A stretch of DNA of 52,559 nt from Nocardia ninae NBRC 108245 (GTDB lineage: Bacteria > Actinomycetota > Actinomycetes > Mycobacteriales > Mycobacteriaceae): the NCBI RefSeq assembly GCF_007990755.1, contig NZ_BJXA01000067.1, forward strand, positions 1-52,559, in the 5' to 3' direction. Position 1 is the stretch's first letter; each line of letters opens with the position of its first letter. Shown here in pieces: positions 1 through 9,594 of this stretch. The notes below the pieces were generated by a model. That model saw only the letters and a program-made list of their open reading frames with translations. It was not told the DNA's origin and ran no database searches. A program made the translations under genes and the position numbers.

Positions 1-1
1 G

Positions 2-688
2 GCCATGCGCCCGCCGCGGGCCGCGCCGCGCCGGGCCGCCGCGACACCCGAGCCGGAGCCGAAGGGCAAGGCGCGCAAACTGCGCTGGTTCGTTCTCGCG
101 TTCGCGCTGGTGCTGGCCGTCGGTGTCGGACTGCTGGTCGGCTACAAGATGATTCGCAGCAACTACTACGTCGGGGCCGACAACGGCTCCGTGGTGATCC
201 TGCGCGGGTTACCCGGCTCGGTGCTCGGATACTCGATCCACGACGTGAATCTCGTCGGCTGCGTCACCAAGACCGGGGAACTGTCCCTGGTCGACCCCGG
301 CGGCGATCTGCCGTCGTCGTGCAAGCAGCTGAAGGTCACCGATCTCAAGCAGACCGGCCGCGAACAGGTCGGTAAGGGCCTGCCGCCCGGCTCGCTGGAC
401 CGGGCCAAGGACCAGATGCGCTCCATCGCGCAGGGCGAGCTGCTGCCGCCGTGCCCGGCGAAGACGTCGGTGCCCCAGCCCGGCGTGCTGCCGACCACCG
501 AGCCACCGCCGCCCGGACCGGCCGCTCCGAGTACCGCGGCCGCCCCGACCTCCGAGCCCGCACCGCCGGCTCCGCCCGTCCCCGGCAACGGTGACGCGGG
601 CACCGATCTCAAGACACCGACGAAGTCGGAAGCACCGGTTCCGCCGAACCCCCAGATCGCGGGGGAGAACTGCCGGGTGACGGACTGA
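2..688 (+). CDS. pstP: PP2C-type Ser/Thr phosphatase PstP, C-terminal part (cut by window edge)
   Basis: Only the end of the gene is present; the frame is open to the left edge, so the first ATG at 5 is internal. The cytoplasmic PP2C catalytic domain lies outside the window. What remains is a basic, Pro/Ala-rich juxtamembrane linker, one membrane segment (about residues 28-50 of the visible part, WFVLAFALVLAV onwards) and an extracellular domain starting NYYVGADNGSVVILRG, typical of actinobacterial PstP, followed by a Pro/Thr-rich tail. In this family PstP dephosphorylates PknA, PknB and their substrates. The stop overlaps the rodA start by one base (TGATG), so it heads a translationally coupled operon pstP-rodA-pbpA-pknA-pknB. 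Confidence 0.9.
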   Translation, partial: AMRPPRAAPRRAAATPEPEPKGKARKLRWFVLAFALVLAVGVGLLVGYKMIRSNYYVGADNGSVVILRGLPGSVLGYSIHDVNLVGCVTKTGELSLVDPGGDLPSSCKQLKVTDLKQTGREQVGKGLPPGSLDRAKDQMRSIAQGELLPPCPAKTSVPQPGVLPTTEPPPPGPAAPSTAAAPTSEPAPPAPPVPGNGDAGTDLKTPTKSEAPVPPNPQIAGENCRVTD

Positions 689-2178
689 TGTCCGCGCCGG
701 CACCGCCGTCCGCTGGGGCCTTTCCCAGTCCTCCCGGCGGCTTCGCTCCCGCGCCACCGCCGAGCACCAGACGCAATGCCGAGCTGTTGCTGCTGGCCGG
801 CGCGGCGGTGATCACCACGGCCTCACTGTTTTTGGTGGAGGCCAGCCAAGAGCAGTCGGTCACCTGGGATATCGCCAAGTACGGCCTGGCTTTTCTGGCG
901 TTGTTCGGCGTCGCCCACCTCGCGGTGCGCCGGTTCGCGCCCTTCGCCGACCCGCTGCTGCTGCCGATCGTCGCGCTGCTCAACGGACTCGGACTGGTGC
1001 TGATCCACCGGCTCGACCTGGCCGATGAGCAGAACGCGGTCTACAACTCCTGGCCGATGCCGTCTCCCGACGCCAACCAGCAGATCCTGTGGACCACCCT
1101 CGGCATGATCGTGTTCATCGGGCTGCTGATCGCGCTGCGCGACTACCGCACGCTGGCCCGCTACGGCTACACCCTCGGCTTGATCGGATTGATCGCGCTG
1201 GCGCTGCCCGCCGTGCTGCCCAGCCGCTTCTCCGAGATCAACGGCTCCAAGAACTGGATCAAGATCACCGGATTCAGCATCCAGCCCGCGGAGTTCTCGA
1301 AGATCCTGCTGATCATCTTCTTCGCCTCGGTGCTGGTGGCCAAGCGCGATCTGTTCACCGCCGCCGGCAAGCACCTGCTCGGCATGGAGTTTCCGCGCGG
1401 GCGCGACCTCGGCCCGATCGTGGTGGTCTGGATCGTCTGCGTCGGCGTGCTCGTCTTCGAGAAGGATCTCGGCACCTCGCTGCTGATCTTCAGCACGGTG
1501 CTGGTGATGCTCTACATCGCCACCGAGCGGGTCGGCTGGCTGGTGATCGGCGGCGCGCTGCTCACCCTCGGATTCTTCTTCGCCTACCAGACTTTCGGGC
1601 ACGTGAAGATCCGCACGCAGACCTGGCTGCATCCGTTCGACGACTACAACAACACCGGCTACCAGATCTCCCAATCGCTGTTCGGGCTGGCCACCGGCGG
1701 GCTCGCGGGGACCGGCCTCGGCAGCGGACGCCCGAACCAGGTGCCCTTCGCCAAGACCGACTTCATCATCACCACGATCGGTGAGGAGCTCGGCCTGATC
1801 GGGCTCACCGCGGTGCTGGTGCTGTTCCTGGTGTTCATCGTGCGCGGCCTGCGCACCGCCCTGGCCGTGCGCGACAGTTTCGGCAAGCTGCTGGCCGCCG
1901 GCCTGGCCTTCACGGTCGCGATCCAGCTGTTCGTCGTGGTCGGCGGTGTCACCAAACTGATTCCGCTGACCGGTCTCACCACACCCTTCATGTCCTACGG
2001 CGGCTCGTCGCTGCTGGCCAACTACGCGCTGCTCGCGCTGCTGATCAAGGTCTCGGACGCGGCACGCGCGCCGGCACCGGCCCGCAAGAGCGTGCCCGCG
2101 GCCCCGATCGCGGAGGCGACCACCGAGCTGCTGCGCAAGCCCGACGCGGGCCGACCGGAAGCGGGGCCCGCCACGTGA
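688..2178 (+). CDS. rodA: RodA, SEDS-family peptidoglycan glycosyltransferase
   Basis: A 496-residue polytopic protein of the FtsW/RodA/SpoVE (SEDS) family, which polymerises lipid II into glycan strands during elongation. About ten or more hydrophobic helices are visible after a short Pro-rich cytoplasmic N-terminus. Family signatures are present: NGSKNWIKITGFSIQPAEFSK near residue 188, the loop RPNQVPFAKTDFI and the C-terminal YGGSSLLANYALL. The ATG overlaps the pstP stop, and the stop overlaps the GTG start of pbpA. RodA partners a class B PBP, so the coupling to pbpA supports the RodA rather than the FtsW assignment. The tail is Ala/Pro-rich and cytoplasmic. Confidence 0.95.
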   Translation: MSAPAPPSAGAFPSPPGGFAPAPPPSTRRNAELLLLAGAAVITTASLFLVEASQEQSVTWDIAKYGLAFLALFGVAHLAVRRFAPFADPLLLPIVALLNGLGLVLIHRLDLADEQNAVYNSWPMPSPDANQQILWTTLGMIVFIGLLIALRDYRTLARYGYTLGLIGLIALALPAVLPSRFSEINGSKNWIKITGFSIQPAEFSKILLIIFFASVLVAKRDLFTAAGKHLLGMEFPRGRDLGPIVVVWIVCVGVLVFEKDLGTSLLIFSTVLVMLYIATERVGWLVIGGALLTLGFFFAYQTFGHVKIRTQTWLHPFDDYNNTGYQISQSLFGLATGGLAGTGLGSGRPNQVPFAKTDFIITTIGEELGLIGLTAVLVLFLVFIVRGLRTALAVRDSFGKLLAAGLAFTVAIQLFVVVGGVTKLIPLTGLTTPFMSYGGSSLLANYALLALLIKVSDAARAPAPARKSVPAAPIAEATTELLRKPDAGRPEAGPAT

Positions 2179-3641
2179 ACACACCACTACGCCGGGTCGC
2201 CATCGCGGTGATGCTGATGATCGTCGCGTTGCTGGTCAACGCGACCTACGTCCAGGTGATCAAGGCCGACGACTACCGCACCGACCCGCGCAACTCCCGG
2301 GTGCTGCTCGACGAGTACTCGCGCCAGCGCGGGCAGATCTCCGCGGGCGGCACGGTGCTCGCCAACTCGGTGGCCACCGAGGACCGCTACAAGTACCTGC
2401 GCACCTACCCCAGCTCCCCCGAGGCGTTCGCACCCGTCACCGGCTTCTACTCGATGCAGTACGGCAGCAACGGGCTGGAGCGGGCCGAGGATTCGGTGCT
2501 CAACGGTTCCGACAGCCACCTGTTCGGCTCGCGACTGGTCGACATGGTGTCCGGACGCGATCCGCGCGGCGGCAACGTGATCACCACCCTCGACCCGGCC
2601 ATGCAGCAGGTGGCCTACGACCAGCTGACCAGCAAGGGTTACACCGGTTCGGTGGTGGCGATCGAGCCGAGCACCGGCCGGATCCTCACCATGGTGTCCA
2701 CCCCGAGCTACGACCCGAACCAGCTGTCCGGCCACGACGGCGCCCGCGGCACCCAGACCTGGGAGGCGCTCAGCGCCGACGAGAAGCAGCCGATGCTGAA
2801 TCGGGCTGTCTCGCAGACCTATCCGCCCGGCTCCACCTTCAAGGTGGTGGTCACCGCGGCCGCGCTGGCGAACAACGTCGCGACGCCGGAGGATCAGTTC
2901 ACCGCGGCGCCGAACATCACGCTGCCCGGCACAAGCACCACGCTGGAGAACTACAACGGCTCCAACTGTGGTGGCGGCCAGAGCGCCTCGCTCTACGAAG
3001 CGTTCCGGCTCTCCTGCAACACCGCGTTCGCCGAACTCGGCGTCAAGGTGGGCGCCGCGAAACTCAAGGACCAGGCCGCCGCCTTCGGCATCGGCGAGAA
3101 CCGGGGCATCCCGATCCCGGTCGCCGAGAGCACGGTCGGCACCATGCCGGACAACGCCGCGCTGGCCCAGAGCAGCATCGGACAGCGCGACGTGGCGCTG
3201 ACCCCGCTGGACAACGCGGTGATCGCGGCGACGGTCGCCAACGGCGGCGTCCGGATGGAGCCGCACCTGGTCGACCAACTGCAGGGGCCCGACCTCAGTG
3301 AGTTGTCCAAGACCAAGCCGGTCTCGCTGGGCCAAGCGTTCAATGCCCAGGTAGCGTCATCGCTGACGAATCTGATGATCGCGTCGGAGGAGAACACCGG
3401 CGGTAGCAGGTCTTCCCGCTATCAGATCGCGTCCAAGACCGGCACCGCCGAGCACGGCAGCAATCCCCGCAATACCCCACCGCACGCCTGGTACATCGCC
3501 TTCGCGCCCGCGCAGAACCCGAAGATCGCCATCGCGGTGATCGTGGAGAACGGCGGCGACCGGGCTCTCGGCGCGACGGGTGGCAAGGTGGCCGCGCCGA
3601 TCGCACGCGCGGTCTTGGACGCCGGTCTGCGAGGGGGCTGA
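2175..3641 (+). CDS. pbpA: PbpA, class B penicillin-binding protein (transpeptidase)
   Basis: A 488-residue class B PBP that cross-links peptidoglycan and pairs with RodA. It has one N-terminal membrane anchor (residues about 8-28) and a periplasmic transpeptidase domain. All three active-site motifs are visible: SxxK as S220-T-F-K223, SxN as S280-C-N282, and KTG as K421-T-G-T. The start is GTG at 2175 in a GTGA overlap with the rodA stop. Length and motif spacing fit PbpA of mycobacteria. Nothing suggests loss of function. Confidence 0.95.
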   Translation: MNTPLRRVAIAVMLMIVALLVNATYVQVIKADDYRTDPRNSRVLLDEYSRQRGQISAGGTVLANSVATEDRYKYLRTYPSSPEAFAPVTGFYSMQYGSNGLERAEDSVLNGSDSHLFGSRLVDMVSGRDPRGGNVITTLDPAMQQVAYDQLTSKGYTGSVVAIEPSTGRILTMVSTPSYDPNQLSGHDGARGTQTWEALSADEKQPMLNRAVSQTYPPGSTFKVVVTAAALANNVATPEDQFTAAPNITLPGTSTTLENYNGSNCGGGQSASLYEAFRLSCNTAFAELGVKVGAAKLKDQAAAFGIGENRGIPIPVAESTVGTMPDNAALAQSSIGQRDVALTPLDNAVIAATVANGGVRMEPHLVDQLQGPDLSELSKTKPVSLGQAFNAQVASSLTNLMIASEENTGGSRSSRYQIASKTGTAEHGSNPRNTPPHAWYIAFAPAQNPKIAIAVIVENGGDRALGATGGKVAAPIARAVLDAGLRGG

Positions 3642-3672
3642 ACGATATGGATGTGCGAGTGAAGGTACGGGG

Positions 3673-5181
3673 ATGCTGAACAACGGTGCGATGATCGCCG
3701 ACCGGTACCGGCTGCAGCGCCTGATCGCGACCGGCGGCATGGGCCAGGTCTGGGAGGCGTTGGACACCCGGCTGGACCGCCGGGTGGCGGTCAAGGTGCT
3801 CAAATCGGAGTTCTCCGCCGACCCGACGTTCCGGCAACGGTTCCGCACCGAGGCAAGGACCACCGCCCAGCTGAACCACCCCGGCATCGCCGGGATCTAC
3901 GACTACGGCGAGACCACCGACCCGCAGGGCAGTGAAACCGCCTATCTGGTCATGGAATTGGTGCAGGGCGAGCCGCTGAACACGGTGCTGAACCGGCTCG
4001 GCAGGCTCTCGGTGGGCCAGGGTCTCGACATGCTCGAGCAGACCGGTCGCGCGCTGGACGTGGCGCACCGGGCCGGCGTCGTGCACCGCGACGTGAAGCC
4101 GGGCAACATCCTGGTGACGCCGACCGGTCAGGTGAAGATCACCGACTTCGGCATCGCCAAGGCGGTCGACGCCTCGCCGGTGACCAAGACCGGCATGGTG
4201 ATGGGCACCGCCCAGTACATCGCGCCGGAGCAGGCGGTCGGCGAGGACGCCACCGCCGCCAGCGATGTGTACTCCCTCGGCGTGGTCGGCTACGAGGCGC
4301 TCGCCGGGACCAGGCCGTTCAGCGGCGACGGCGCGATCACCGTAGCGATGAAGCACGTGCGCGAAACGCCGCCGCCGATGCCGGGCGACCTGCCTGCCAA
4401 CGTGCGTGAGCTCATCGAGATCACCATGGGCAAGGATCCGAAGGGCCGCTACTCGCGCGGCGGCGAATTCGCCGACGCGGTCGCCGCGGTGCGCGCGGGC
4501 CGCAGGCCGCCGACCCCGACCGGGGCCAACCCGTCGATGTCGATGACCGGCGCCACCCGGGTGCTGCCGCCCGGGCCCACCGTCGCATTGCCTTCCACGC
4601 CATCGGAGTTCGACGGCGCGACCGTGCACTACTCCACGCCCGCAGGCGCGGCCCTCAACAATGCCGGCTACGCCAACGGCACCGGTGCGCCCGCGACGAT
4701 GCTCAACAGCGGTACCGGAGGCAATCAGCTGCCGCCGGAGCACGGCAAGAAGTACACCACCACGCAGAAGTGGATGGCCGCGCTCGGCGCGGGCGCGGTG
4801 CTGCTGCTCGCCATCGTGCTCTACCTGATGTTCGGTGGCGATACGAACCCGGATTCGAAGGTCCCGCCTGCCACCACGACCACGCAGGCGCCGAAGCCAC
4901 CACCGCCGCCGGTGACCAGCACGACGACGCCCAAACCCGTTCCGCCGCCGGTGGTGACCACGGAGCCGACCACCACAGAACCGACCACCACCACGCCGGA
5001 ACCGACGACGACCACGCCGTCGCCGACCACCACGCCGCCGAGCAGTACCAAGACGACGACAACAACACCGCCGACGACCCTGCCCCGAATCCCCACTATC
5101 GACATACCATTTCCGGGGAACAGTGCTCGAAGCTCCGCCACCCCCAGCGCGCCCAAAACCTCTTCGCAAGGACAACAATGA
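3673..5181 (+). CDS. pknA: PknA, transmembrane Ser/Thr protein kinase
   Basis: A Hanks-type kinase of 502 residues from ATG 3673 (another ATG at 3691). Kinase motifs: glycine loop ATGGMGQV near 19-26, catalytic Lys41 in VAVKVL, HRD with Asp140, DFG with Asp158, and activation-loop threonines T171 and T173 in [12 protein letters not shown], matching the PknA autophosphorylation region. A linker follows, then one membrane helix (about 366-388, [21 protein letters not shown]), then an extracellular tail of roughly 100 residues made almost only of Thr and Pro, without PASTA domains. The frame could be extended 5' to 3580, but that would overlap the end of pbpA and lacks homologous sequence. The stop overlaps the pknB start (ATGA). 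Confidence 0.94.
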   Translation: MLNNGAMIADRYRLQRLIATGGMGQVWEALDTRLDRRVAVKVLKSEFSADPTFRQRFRTEARTTAQLNHPGIAGIYDYGETTDPQGSETAYLVMELVQGEPLNTVLNRLGRLSVGQGLDMLEQTGRALDVAHRAGVVHRDVKPGNILVTPTGQVKITDFGIAKAVDASPVTKTGMVMGTAQYIAPEQAVGEDATAASDVYSLGVVGYEALAGTRPFSGDGAITVAMKHVRETPPPMPGDLPANVRELIEITMGKDPKGRYSRGGEFADAVAAVRAGRRPPTPTGANPSMSMTGATRVLPPGPTVALPSTPSEFDGATVHYSTPAGAALNNAGYANGTGAPATMLNSGTGGNQLPPEHGKKYTTTQKWMAALGAGAVLLLAIVLYLMFGGDTNPDSKVPPATTTTQAPKPPPPPVTSTTTPKPVPPPVVTTEPTTTEPTTTTPEPTTTTPSPTTTPPSSTKTTTTTPPTTLPRIPTIDIPFPGNSARSSATPSAPKTSSQGQQ

Positions 5182-7082
5182 CGACCCCGAAGAATCTCTC
5201 CTCCCGCTATGAGCTGGGCGAGATCATCGGGTTCGGCGGCATGTCCGAGGTGCACAAGGCGCGCGATCTGCGGCTCAGCCGGGACGTGGCGATCAAGGTG
5301 CTGCGGGCAGATCTGGCCCGCGACCCCACCTTCTATCTGCGGTTCAAGCGCGAAGCCCAGAACGCCGCCGCGCTGAATCATCCGGCCATCGTCGCGGTGT
5401 ACGACACCGGCGAGGCCAAGGTCGACGACGGCCCGCTGCCCTACATCGTGATGGAGTACGTCGACGGCGACACGCTGCGCGACATCGTGCGCGGCCAGGG
5501 GCCGCTGCCGCCGCGCCGCGCCATGGAAGTCGTCGCGGACGTGTGTGCCGCATTGGATTTCAGCCACAAGGCCGGCATCGTGCACCGCGACATGAAGCCG
5601 GCCAACATCATGATCAACCGGGCCGGCGCGGTGAAGGTGATGGACTTCGGCATCGCCAGGGCGCTCGCCGACAGCTCCAACCCGATGACCCAGACGGCCG
5701 CGGTGATCGGTACCGCACAGTATCTTTCGCCCGAGCAGGCGCGCGGCGAGACGGTGGACGCCCGTTCGGACGTCTACTCCGTCGGTTGCGTGCTGTTCGA
5801 AATCCTCACCGGTGAGCCGCCTTTCACCGGTGACTCGCCGGTCGCGGTCGCCTACCAGCACGTCCGGGAGGACCCGCGGCTGCCGTCGCACGTGCATCCC
5901 GGGGTGCCGCGCGAGCTGGACTCGGTGATCCTCAAGGCGATGAGCAAGAACCCGGCCAACCGCTACCAGAGCGCGGCCGAGATGCGGGCCGACCTGATCC
6001 GAGTGCTCGGCGGGCAGAAGCCCATCGCGCCGATGGTGATGACCGACGAGGACCGCACCACCGTCTTCGGCTCGAACGAGCCCGCGCCGCGCAGCTACCG
6101 CACCGTCGAGCGCAACGACGACACCGCCGAGCAGGGGCCGCCCGAATCCGGCGGACCGCGTCGCTCCATCTATGTCGCCGTCGCCGCGGCCGCCGGTGTC
6201 GCCGTGCTGCTCGCCTTGTTCTGGGTGTGGGTCGGACCGGGCAGCAAGCCGGAACAGGTTGCGGTGCCGGACCTTTCGGGCAAGTCCGCGCAACAGGCGG
6301 CCGACACGCTCCAGCAGGCCGGTTTCGCCGTCTCCATCCAGCAGAAACCGGACAGCACGGTGGACACCGGCAACGTCATCTCCACCGCACCGCTCGGCGG
6401 TGCGCGGGCGGACAAGGGCAGTAACGTCACCATTCAGGTGTCCACCGGCCCGGCCCAGGTGCAGGTGCCGAAGCTCGACGGGATGAGCCAGCAGGAGGCC
6501 GAGGTCGCATTGCGCAACGGCAATCTGCAAATGGATCGGAATGTGGTGCGTAAGCCGTCCAGCACGCAGGACACCGACAAGGTCATCGGGCAGGATCCGT
6601 CGGCGGGTTCGCGGGTGGATGTGGACCGGGCCATCGTCGTCACCATCGGCTCCGGCCCGGAATCCGTCCGGGTGCCGAACGTGATCGGTCAGGACATCGA
6701 CGTTGCCCGGCCGAACCTGGTGGACAGCGCCGGATTCAAGATCTCGATCCAGGAGGTGCCGTCGTCGCGGCCCAAGGGCGAGGTGCTCTCGACCAGTCCC
6801 GCGGGCGGCACGACGGCGGAGAAGGGCTCAACGGTCACCGTGCAGGTGTCCAGTGATCAGATCAAGATGCCGTCGCTGGTGGGTCTCACGGTCGCGCAGG
6901 CGGTGGACAAGCTGCGCGCGGAAGGCTGGACCGGCACGCAGAGCCAGATCAGTCAGTCCCCGCAGGGCACCTTCGACACCAGCAGCGTGGGCCGGATCCT
7001 CAGCCAGCAGCCGTCCGCCAGTGGTTCCATCCCGAAGAACGGGACCGTGTCGGTCGGCGTGGGCGTCCTCGGCCCGCCGTGA
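5178..7082 (+). CDS. pknB: PknB, PASTA-domain Ser/Thr protein kinase
   Basis: A 634-residue receptor kinase sensing muropeptides or lipid II and controlling cell-wall synthesis and division. The kinase domain (about 1-280) has Lys40 in DVAIKVL, HRD with Asp138, DFG with Asp156, and T171/T173 in [12 protein letters not shown], the same numbering as M. tuberculosis PknB. A juxtamembrane linker precedes one helix at 331-352. The extracellular part contains four PASTA repeats (about 359-425, 426-493, 494-560, 561-634). ATGA overlap with pknA. Known family substrates encoded in this window are CwlM and the MurJ pseudokinase fusion. Confidence 0.96.
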   Translation: MTTPKNLSSRYELGEIIGFGGMSEVHKARDLRLSRDVAIKVLRADLARDPTFYLRFKREAQNAAALNHPAIVAVYDTGEAKVDDGPLPYIVMEYVDGDTLRDIVRGQGPLPPRRAMEVVADVCAALDFSHKAGIVHRDMKPANIMINRAGAVKVMDFGIARALADSSNPMTQTAAVIGTAQYLSPEQARGETVDARSDVYSVGCVLFEILTGEPPFTGDSPVAVAYQHVREDPRLPSHVHPGVPRELDSVILKAMSKNPANRYQSAAEMRADLIRVLGGQKPIAPMVMTDEDRTTVFGSNEPAPRSYRTVERNDDTAEQGPPESGGPRRSIYVAVAAAAGVAVLLALFWVWVGPGSKPEQVAVPDLSGKSAQQAADTLQQAGFAVSIQQKPDSTVDTGNVISTAPLGGARADKGSNVTIQVSTGPAQVQVPKLDGMSQQEAEVALRNGNLQMDRNVVRKPSSTQDTDKVIGQDPSAGSRVDVDRAIVVTIGSGPESVRVPNVIGQDIDVARPNLVDSAGFKISIQEVPSSRPKGEVLSTSPAGGTTAEKGSTVTVQVSSDQIKMPSLVGLTVAQAVDKLRAEGWTGTQSQISQSPQGTFDTSSVGRILSQQPSASGSIPKNGTVSVGVGVLGPP

Positions 7083-7100
7083 GATAGCGGTATCGGCGAA

Positions 7101-7118
7101 ACACCGACCGGTCGGTGT
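7101..7118. promoter_or_regulatory. Perfect 18-bp palindrome after pknB
   Basis: ACACCGACCGGTCGGTGT is a perfect palindrome 18 bases after the pknB stop and about 65 bases before the CBS gene. It has no loop and no T-tract, so it looks more like an operator (TetR-family operators often have this GACCGGTC-centred form) than a terminator. The regulator is unknown. Confidence 0.4.
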
Positions 7119-7184
7119 GATCAGCGGCAGAATTGGGTGTGCTCCATCCGGATCAGCAGTGCTGAGCAACGAGGAGGACGCCTT

Positions 7185-7604
7185 ATGACTACCGCCAGGG
7201 ACATCATGAAACCCGGTGCGCAGTGGATCTCCAAGGAGGAGACCGTCGGGAAGGCCGCTCGGGTGATGGCCGAACTCGGCGTCGGATCACTGGTCATCGC
7301 CGACGACAACGATCGCATGTGCGGCATCATCACCGACCGCGACATAGTCGTGAAATGCGTTGCGCAGGGCCGTTCGCCGGCCACCACACGGGCCGAGGAA
7401 CTCTGCGAGTCCACGCCACGCTGGGTCGCCGCCGACGCCGACGTCGAGGAGGTGCTCGACCAGATGGAGAGTCATCGGGTCAAGCGGATGCCGGTGATCG
7501 ACAACAAGCGGCTGGTCGGCATGATCAGCGAGGCCGACCTGGCCAGGCACCTCGACGACAACCAGCTCGGTGAGTTCGTGACGGCGGTCTACGGGCGGCC
7601 CTAG
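7185..7604 (+). CDS. CBS-domain pair protein, HRP1-like
   Basis: A 139-residue soluble protein made of two CBS motifs (about 8-62 and 73-128), with the signatures GIITDRDIVVKCVAQG and RMPVIDNKRLVGMISEADLARHL. Overall it resembles hypoxic response protein 1 of mycobacteria (N-terminus MTTARDIM, same spacing). CBS pairs bind adenine nucleotides and act as energy or redox sensors; the partner is unknown. ATG 7185 has a strong ribosome site (GAGGAGG) and was chosen over upstream in-frame codons. No DosR-type box was recognised upstream. The 18-bp palindrome at 7101 may control it. Confidence 0.85.
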   Translation: MTTARDIMKPGAQWISKEETVGKAARVMAELGVGSLVIADDNDRMCGIITDRDIVVKCVAQGRSPATTRAEELCESTPRWVAADADVEEVLDQMESHRVKRMPVIDNKRLVGMISEADLARHLDDNQLGEFVTAVYGRP

Positions 7605-7895
7605 GCCCCGGACCGCAACTTCGCCACCGGGCCTGGGCTCCACCTGCACTCGGGTGGGTGTGCTGAGCACGAGGCCTCCGGTGTGCGAATTCTGCTCGGC
7701 CGCAAAACTCGATGCCGGAGGCCGCGCCCGCGGCGGCGTATCGGCGCGGCAGCGTGGCCGCAATCGGCGCGGCAGCGTGGCCGCACTCGCACCGTCGCGA
7801 TGTTTCGGTATCAAAGAGCCGCAGATGTCAGGTGATTTAGGTTCCACCTAACGCATTGCGGCGCCGGTTGTTTCACCGAAACAGCTGAATGCTGC
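7605..7895. other. Gap after CBS gene with inverted and tandem repeats
   Basis: No convincing coding sequence. It holds an inverted repeat GGCCTCCGG (7673-7681) / CCGGAGGCC (7715-7723), which may form a long hairpin between the convergent genes on either side, and the perfect 23-bp tandem duplication listed separately. Confidence 0.5.
7740..7785. repeat. Perfect tandem duplication, 2 x 23 bp
   Basis: Positions 7740-7762 and 7763-7785 are identical head-to-tail copies (core GGCGCGGCAGCGTGG) in the intergenic gap. No divergence between copies suggests a recent duplication or slippage. Confidence 0.8.
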
Positions 7896-8198
7896 TCAGT
7901 AGTGCTGGTAATCGGACCCGGGACCGGCCATGCAGGTTACTTCCCCGATCGGCACCCAGCCTGTTACGTGCGCAAGGTGCACGATGTAGTAGAAGGTGTT
8001 TCCATCCTTTTTGTACAACTGGTACCCGTAGGGATAGCCATCTTCTTTGATTTCGGTGAACTGCCCGTCCTGCCCGCAGTGCAAAGGGGGCTTGAGCAGG
8101 CTTTGCGCCGAAGCAGTGCCGGCAGCCATGCTGCTCAACATCATTGCGGCGACGGACGCGCCGGCGACACTCGCGGCGAGCCTCCGAAGGTTTATCAT
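7896..8198 (-). CDS. Small secreted protein of unknown function
   Basis: A 100-residue protein from ATG 8198. The N-terminus is a classical Sec signal peptide: MINLRR, a hydrophobic Ala-rich core, and a cleavage site after ASA (mature protein near QSLLKPPLHC). The mature part, about 68 residues, has two cysteines (in LHCGQDG and EVTCMAG) that could form one disulfide, and is rich in Tyr and Gly. An in-frame ATG at 8240 would add 14 residues but spoil the signal peptide. I do not recognise the family. The upstream region is AT-rich with a direct repeat (8287-8316), suggesting its own regulated promoter. Confidence 0.65.
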   Translation of the reverse strand: MINLRRLAASVAGASVAAMMLSSMAAGTASAQSLLKPPLHCGQDGQFTEIKEDGYPYGYQLYKKDGNTFYYIVHLAHVTGWVPIGEVTCMAGPGSDYQHY

Positions 8199-8286
8199 GG
8201 AAGTGTTCCAATCTGTGTTGTGAACTGTGAATTGCTGCATGCGTGCAGCTCCGGGTGTTGGGGAGTGGCAGCTCCCCAACACCAGG

Positions 8287-8316
8287 TTCTATAAGATCTT
8301 GTGTTCTATAGGATCT
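8287..8316 (-). promoter_or_regulatory. Direct repeat upstream of the small secreted protein
   Basis: TTCTATAAGATCT (8287-8299) and TTCTATAGGATCT (8304-8316) differ at one base and are offset by 17 bp, about 90-120 bases before the start of the gene at 8198. They stand out as AT-rich in a high-GC region. On the - strand each contains TATAGAA, so they may be a promoter, an operator pair, or both. Confidence 0.4.
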
Positions 8317-8455
8317 GACGCGTCGAGCCCGAAATCGGTTCCATCGAACTCGGAAGTTTTCTCGGCAGCCCAGAGTTGGCAGTCATCGACGTTCGATCAC
8401 GAATCTCCAGCCGCCGCAACGACGTAGGACAGTGCGTGCTGAACCTTGGTTCGTC

Positions 8456-9583
8456 TCAGGACAGCTCGAGGTGACCGTTCATCGACATCGCCTCCGCCGC
8501 GAGCTCGGTCAACTCGATCACCTCGACGCCCTGCTCGCGCAGCTTCTCCACGCCAACGCAGTTCGTCACGAAGGTCGCGGGTTCCCGCCAGGCCAGCACG
8601 ACCCGGGGAATTCCCGCCCGCAGGATCCGGTCGGTACACGGCGGCCGGGTCGCGGTGGCCCGCTGCGAACACGGTTCCAGCGTGGTGTAGATCGTCGCCC
8701 TGGCCAGCCGCGGATCGTCCGCGTCGAGCTTGTCCAGCGCCGACTCCTCGGCATGCACCTTCGCGTCGGTCTCGCGCGAGTAGCCGGTGGCGATCTCCAC
8801 ATCGTCGGCCACGATCACCGCGCCGACGGAGAACGCCGTCTCGCTCGGCGGGCAGCGCCACGCGAGTTCGATGGCGCGCCGCATGTACCGAGTGTCGCGC
8901 TCCGCCATGGGCTCGGACTTCGGGCGGTAGCGCAAGACCGCGACGTCGCCGAACAAGGCGATGTCGACCAGCCGCATGCGGCGGTGCGGGGCGCCCGGAT
9001 AGCTTGCGGCATCGAGGAATCGCGGGGCTGCGGGGTCACCCACCAACAGAGGTGCGACCGCCAGATGCAGTTCGTCGGCGAGGTCGGCGGCAAGAAAGGT
9101 GGTGTGGATGCGGGTGCCGCCCTCCACCATGAGGCGGCCGATGCCGCGGCGACCGAGGTCGTCCAGGAGAGCACCGAAGTCGAGTTCGGCGCCGAGCGAG
9201 ACGATTTCGGCGAGGCCGAACAGGCGATCGGCGAGCCGCGCTGCGCCCGCCTCGGTGGTGTACACGAGCTTGTCGCCGCCGTGATGCCAGAACCTCAGGT
9301 CCGGATCCAGGTCACCGCTCGCCGTGACGGTGATCTTCAGCGGGTACGCCGGTTTGCCCGCCTCGACCCGTGCGGTCCTGCGCTCGGCGCTGTCGACAAG
9401 CAGTCGAGGGTTGTCGCGGCGCAGTGTTTCGGCACCGATCAGGATCGCGTCGGAGTCCGCGCGCACCTGATCTACCCGGTCGAAATCCGCCGGGTCCGAC
9501 AGCCGAAGACGCTCAGGGCTCGCATCGTCGATGTATCCGTCGACGCTCACCGCGACCGACAGCAGCACATAGGGACGGGTCAC
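8456..9583 (-). CDS. RibD-type deaminase/reductase with reversed domain order
   Basis: A 375-residue protein. Residues about 1-215 match the RibD C-terminal reductase / dihydrofolate-reductase-like fold (VSVDGYIDD near 13, LMVEGGTRIHTTFL near 152). Residues about 230-375 form a cytidine-deaminase-like domain with zinc ligands H-A-E (KVHAEESAL) and PCS...PPCTDRIL, the form typical of the riboflavin deaminase. Canonical RibD carries the deaminase first; here the order is reversed. Predicted role: deamination and reduction in riboflavin synthesis or a related pyrimidine conversion. Start is GTG at 9583. It follows trpG on the same strand after a 127-bp gap full of short repeats. No other riboflavin gene is nearby, so the pathway is inferred. 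Confidence 0.75.
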   Translation of the reverse strand: MTRPYVLLSVAVSVDGYIDDASPERLRLSDPADFDRVDQVRADSDAILIGAETLRRDNPRLLVDSAERRTARVEAGKPAYPLKITVTASGDLDPDLRFWHHGGDKLVYTTEAGAARLADRLFGLAEIVSLGAELDFGALLDDLGRRGIGRLMVEGGTRIHTTFLAADLADELHLAVAPLLVGDPAAPRFLDAASYPGAPHRRMRLVDIALFGDVAVLRYRPKSEPMAERDTRYMRRAIELAWRCPPSETAFSVGAVIVADDVEIATGYSRETDAKVHAEESALDKLDADDPRLARATIYTTLEPCSQRATATRPPCTDRILRAGIPRVVLAWREPATFVTNCVGVEKLREQGVEVIELTELAAEAMSMNGHLELS

Positions 9584-9594
9584 TGCCGCACCTC

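Noticed and set aside
3340-5178. 612-codon frame antisense to pbpA/pknA
   Set aside because: Arg/Gly/His-rich shadow of two certain genes.
7868-7882. TGTTTCACCGAAACA as a parS site
   Set aside because: Symmetric arms but the centre ACC lacks the CACGTG core, and spacing differs from ParB sites.
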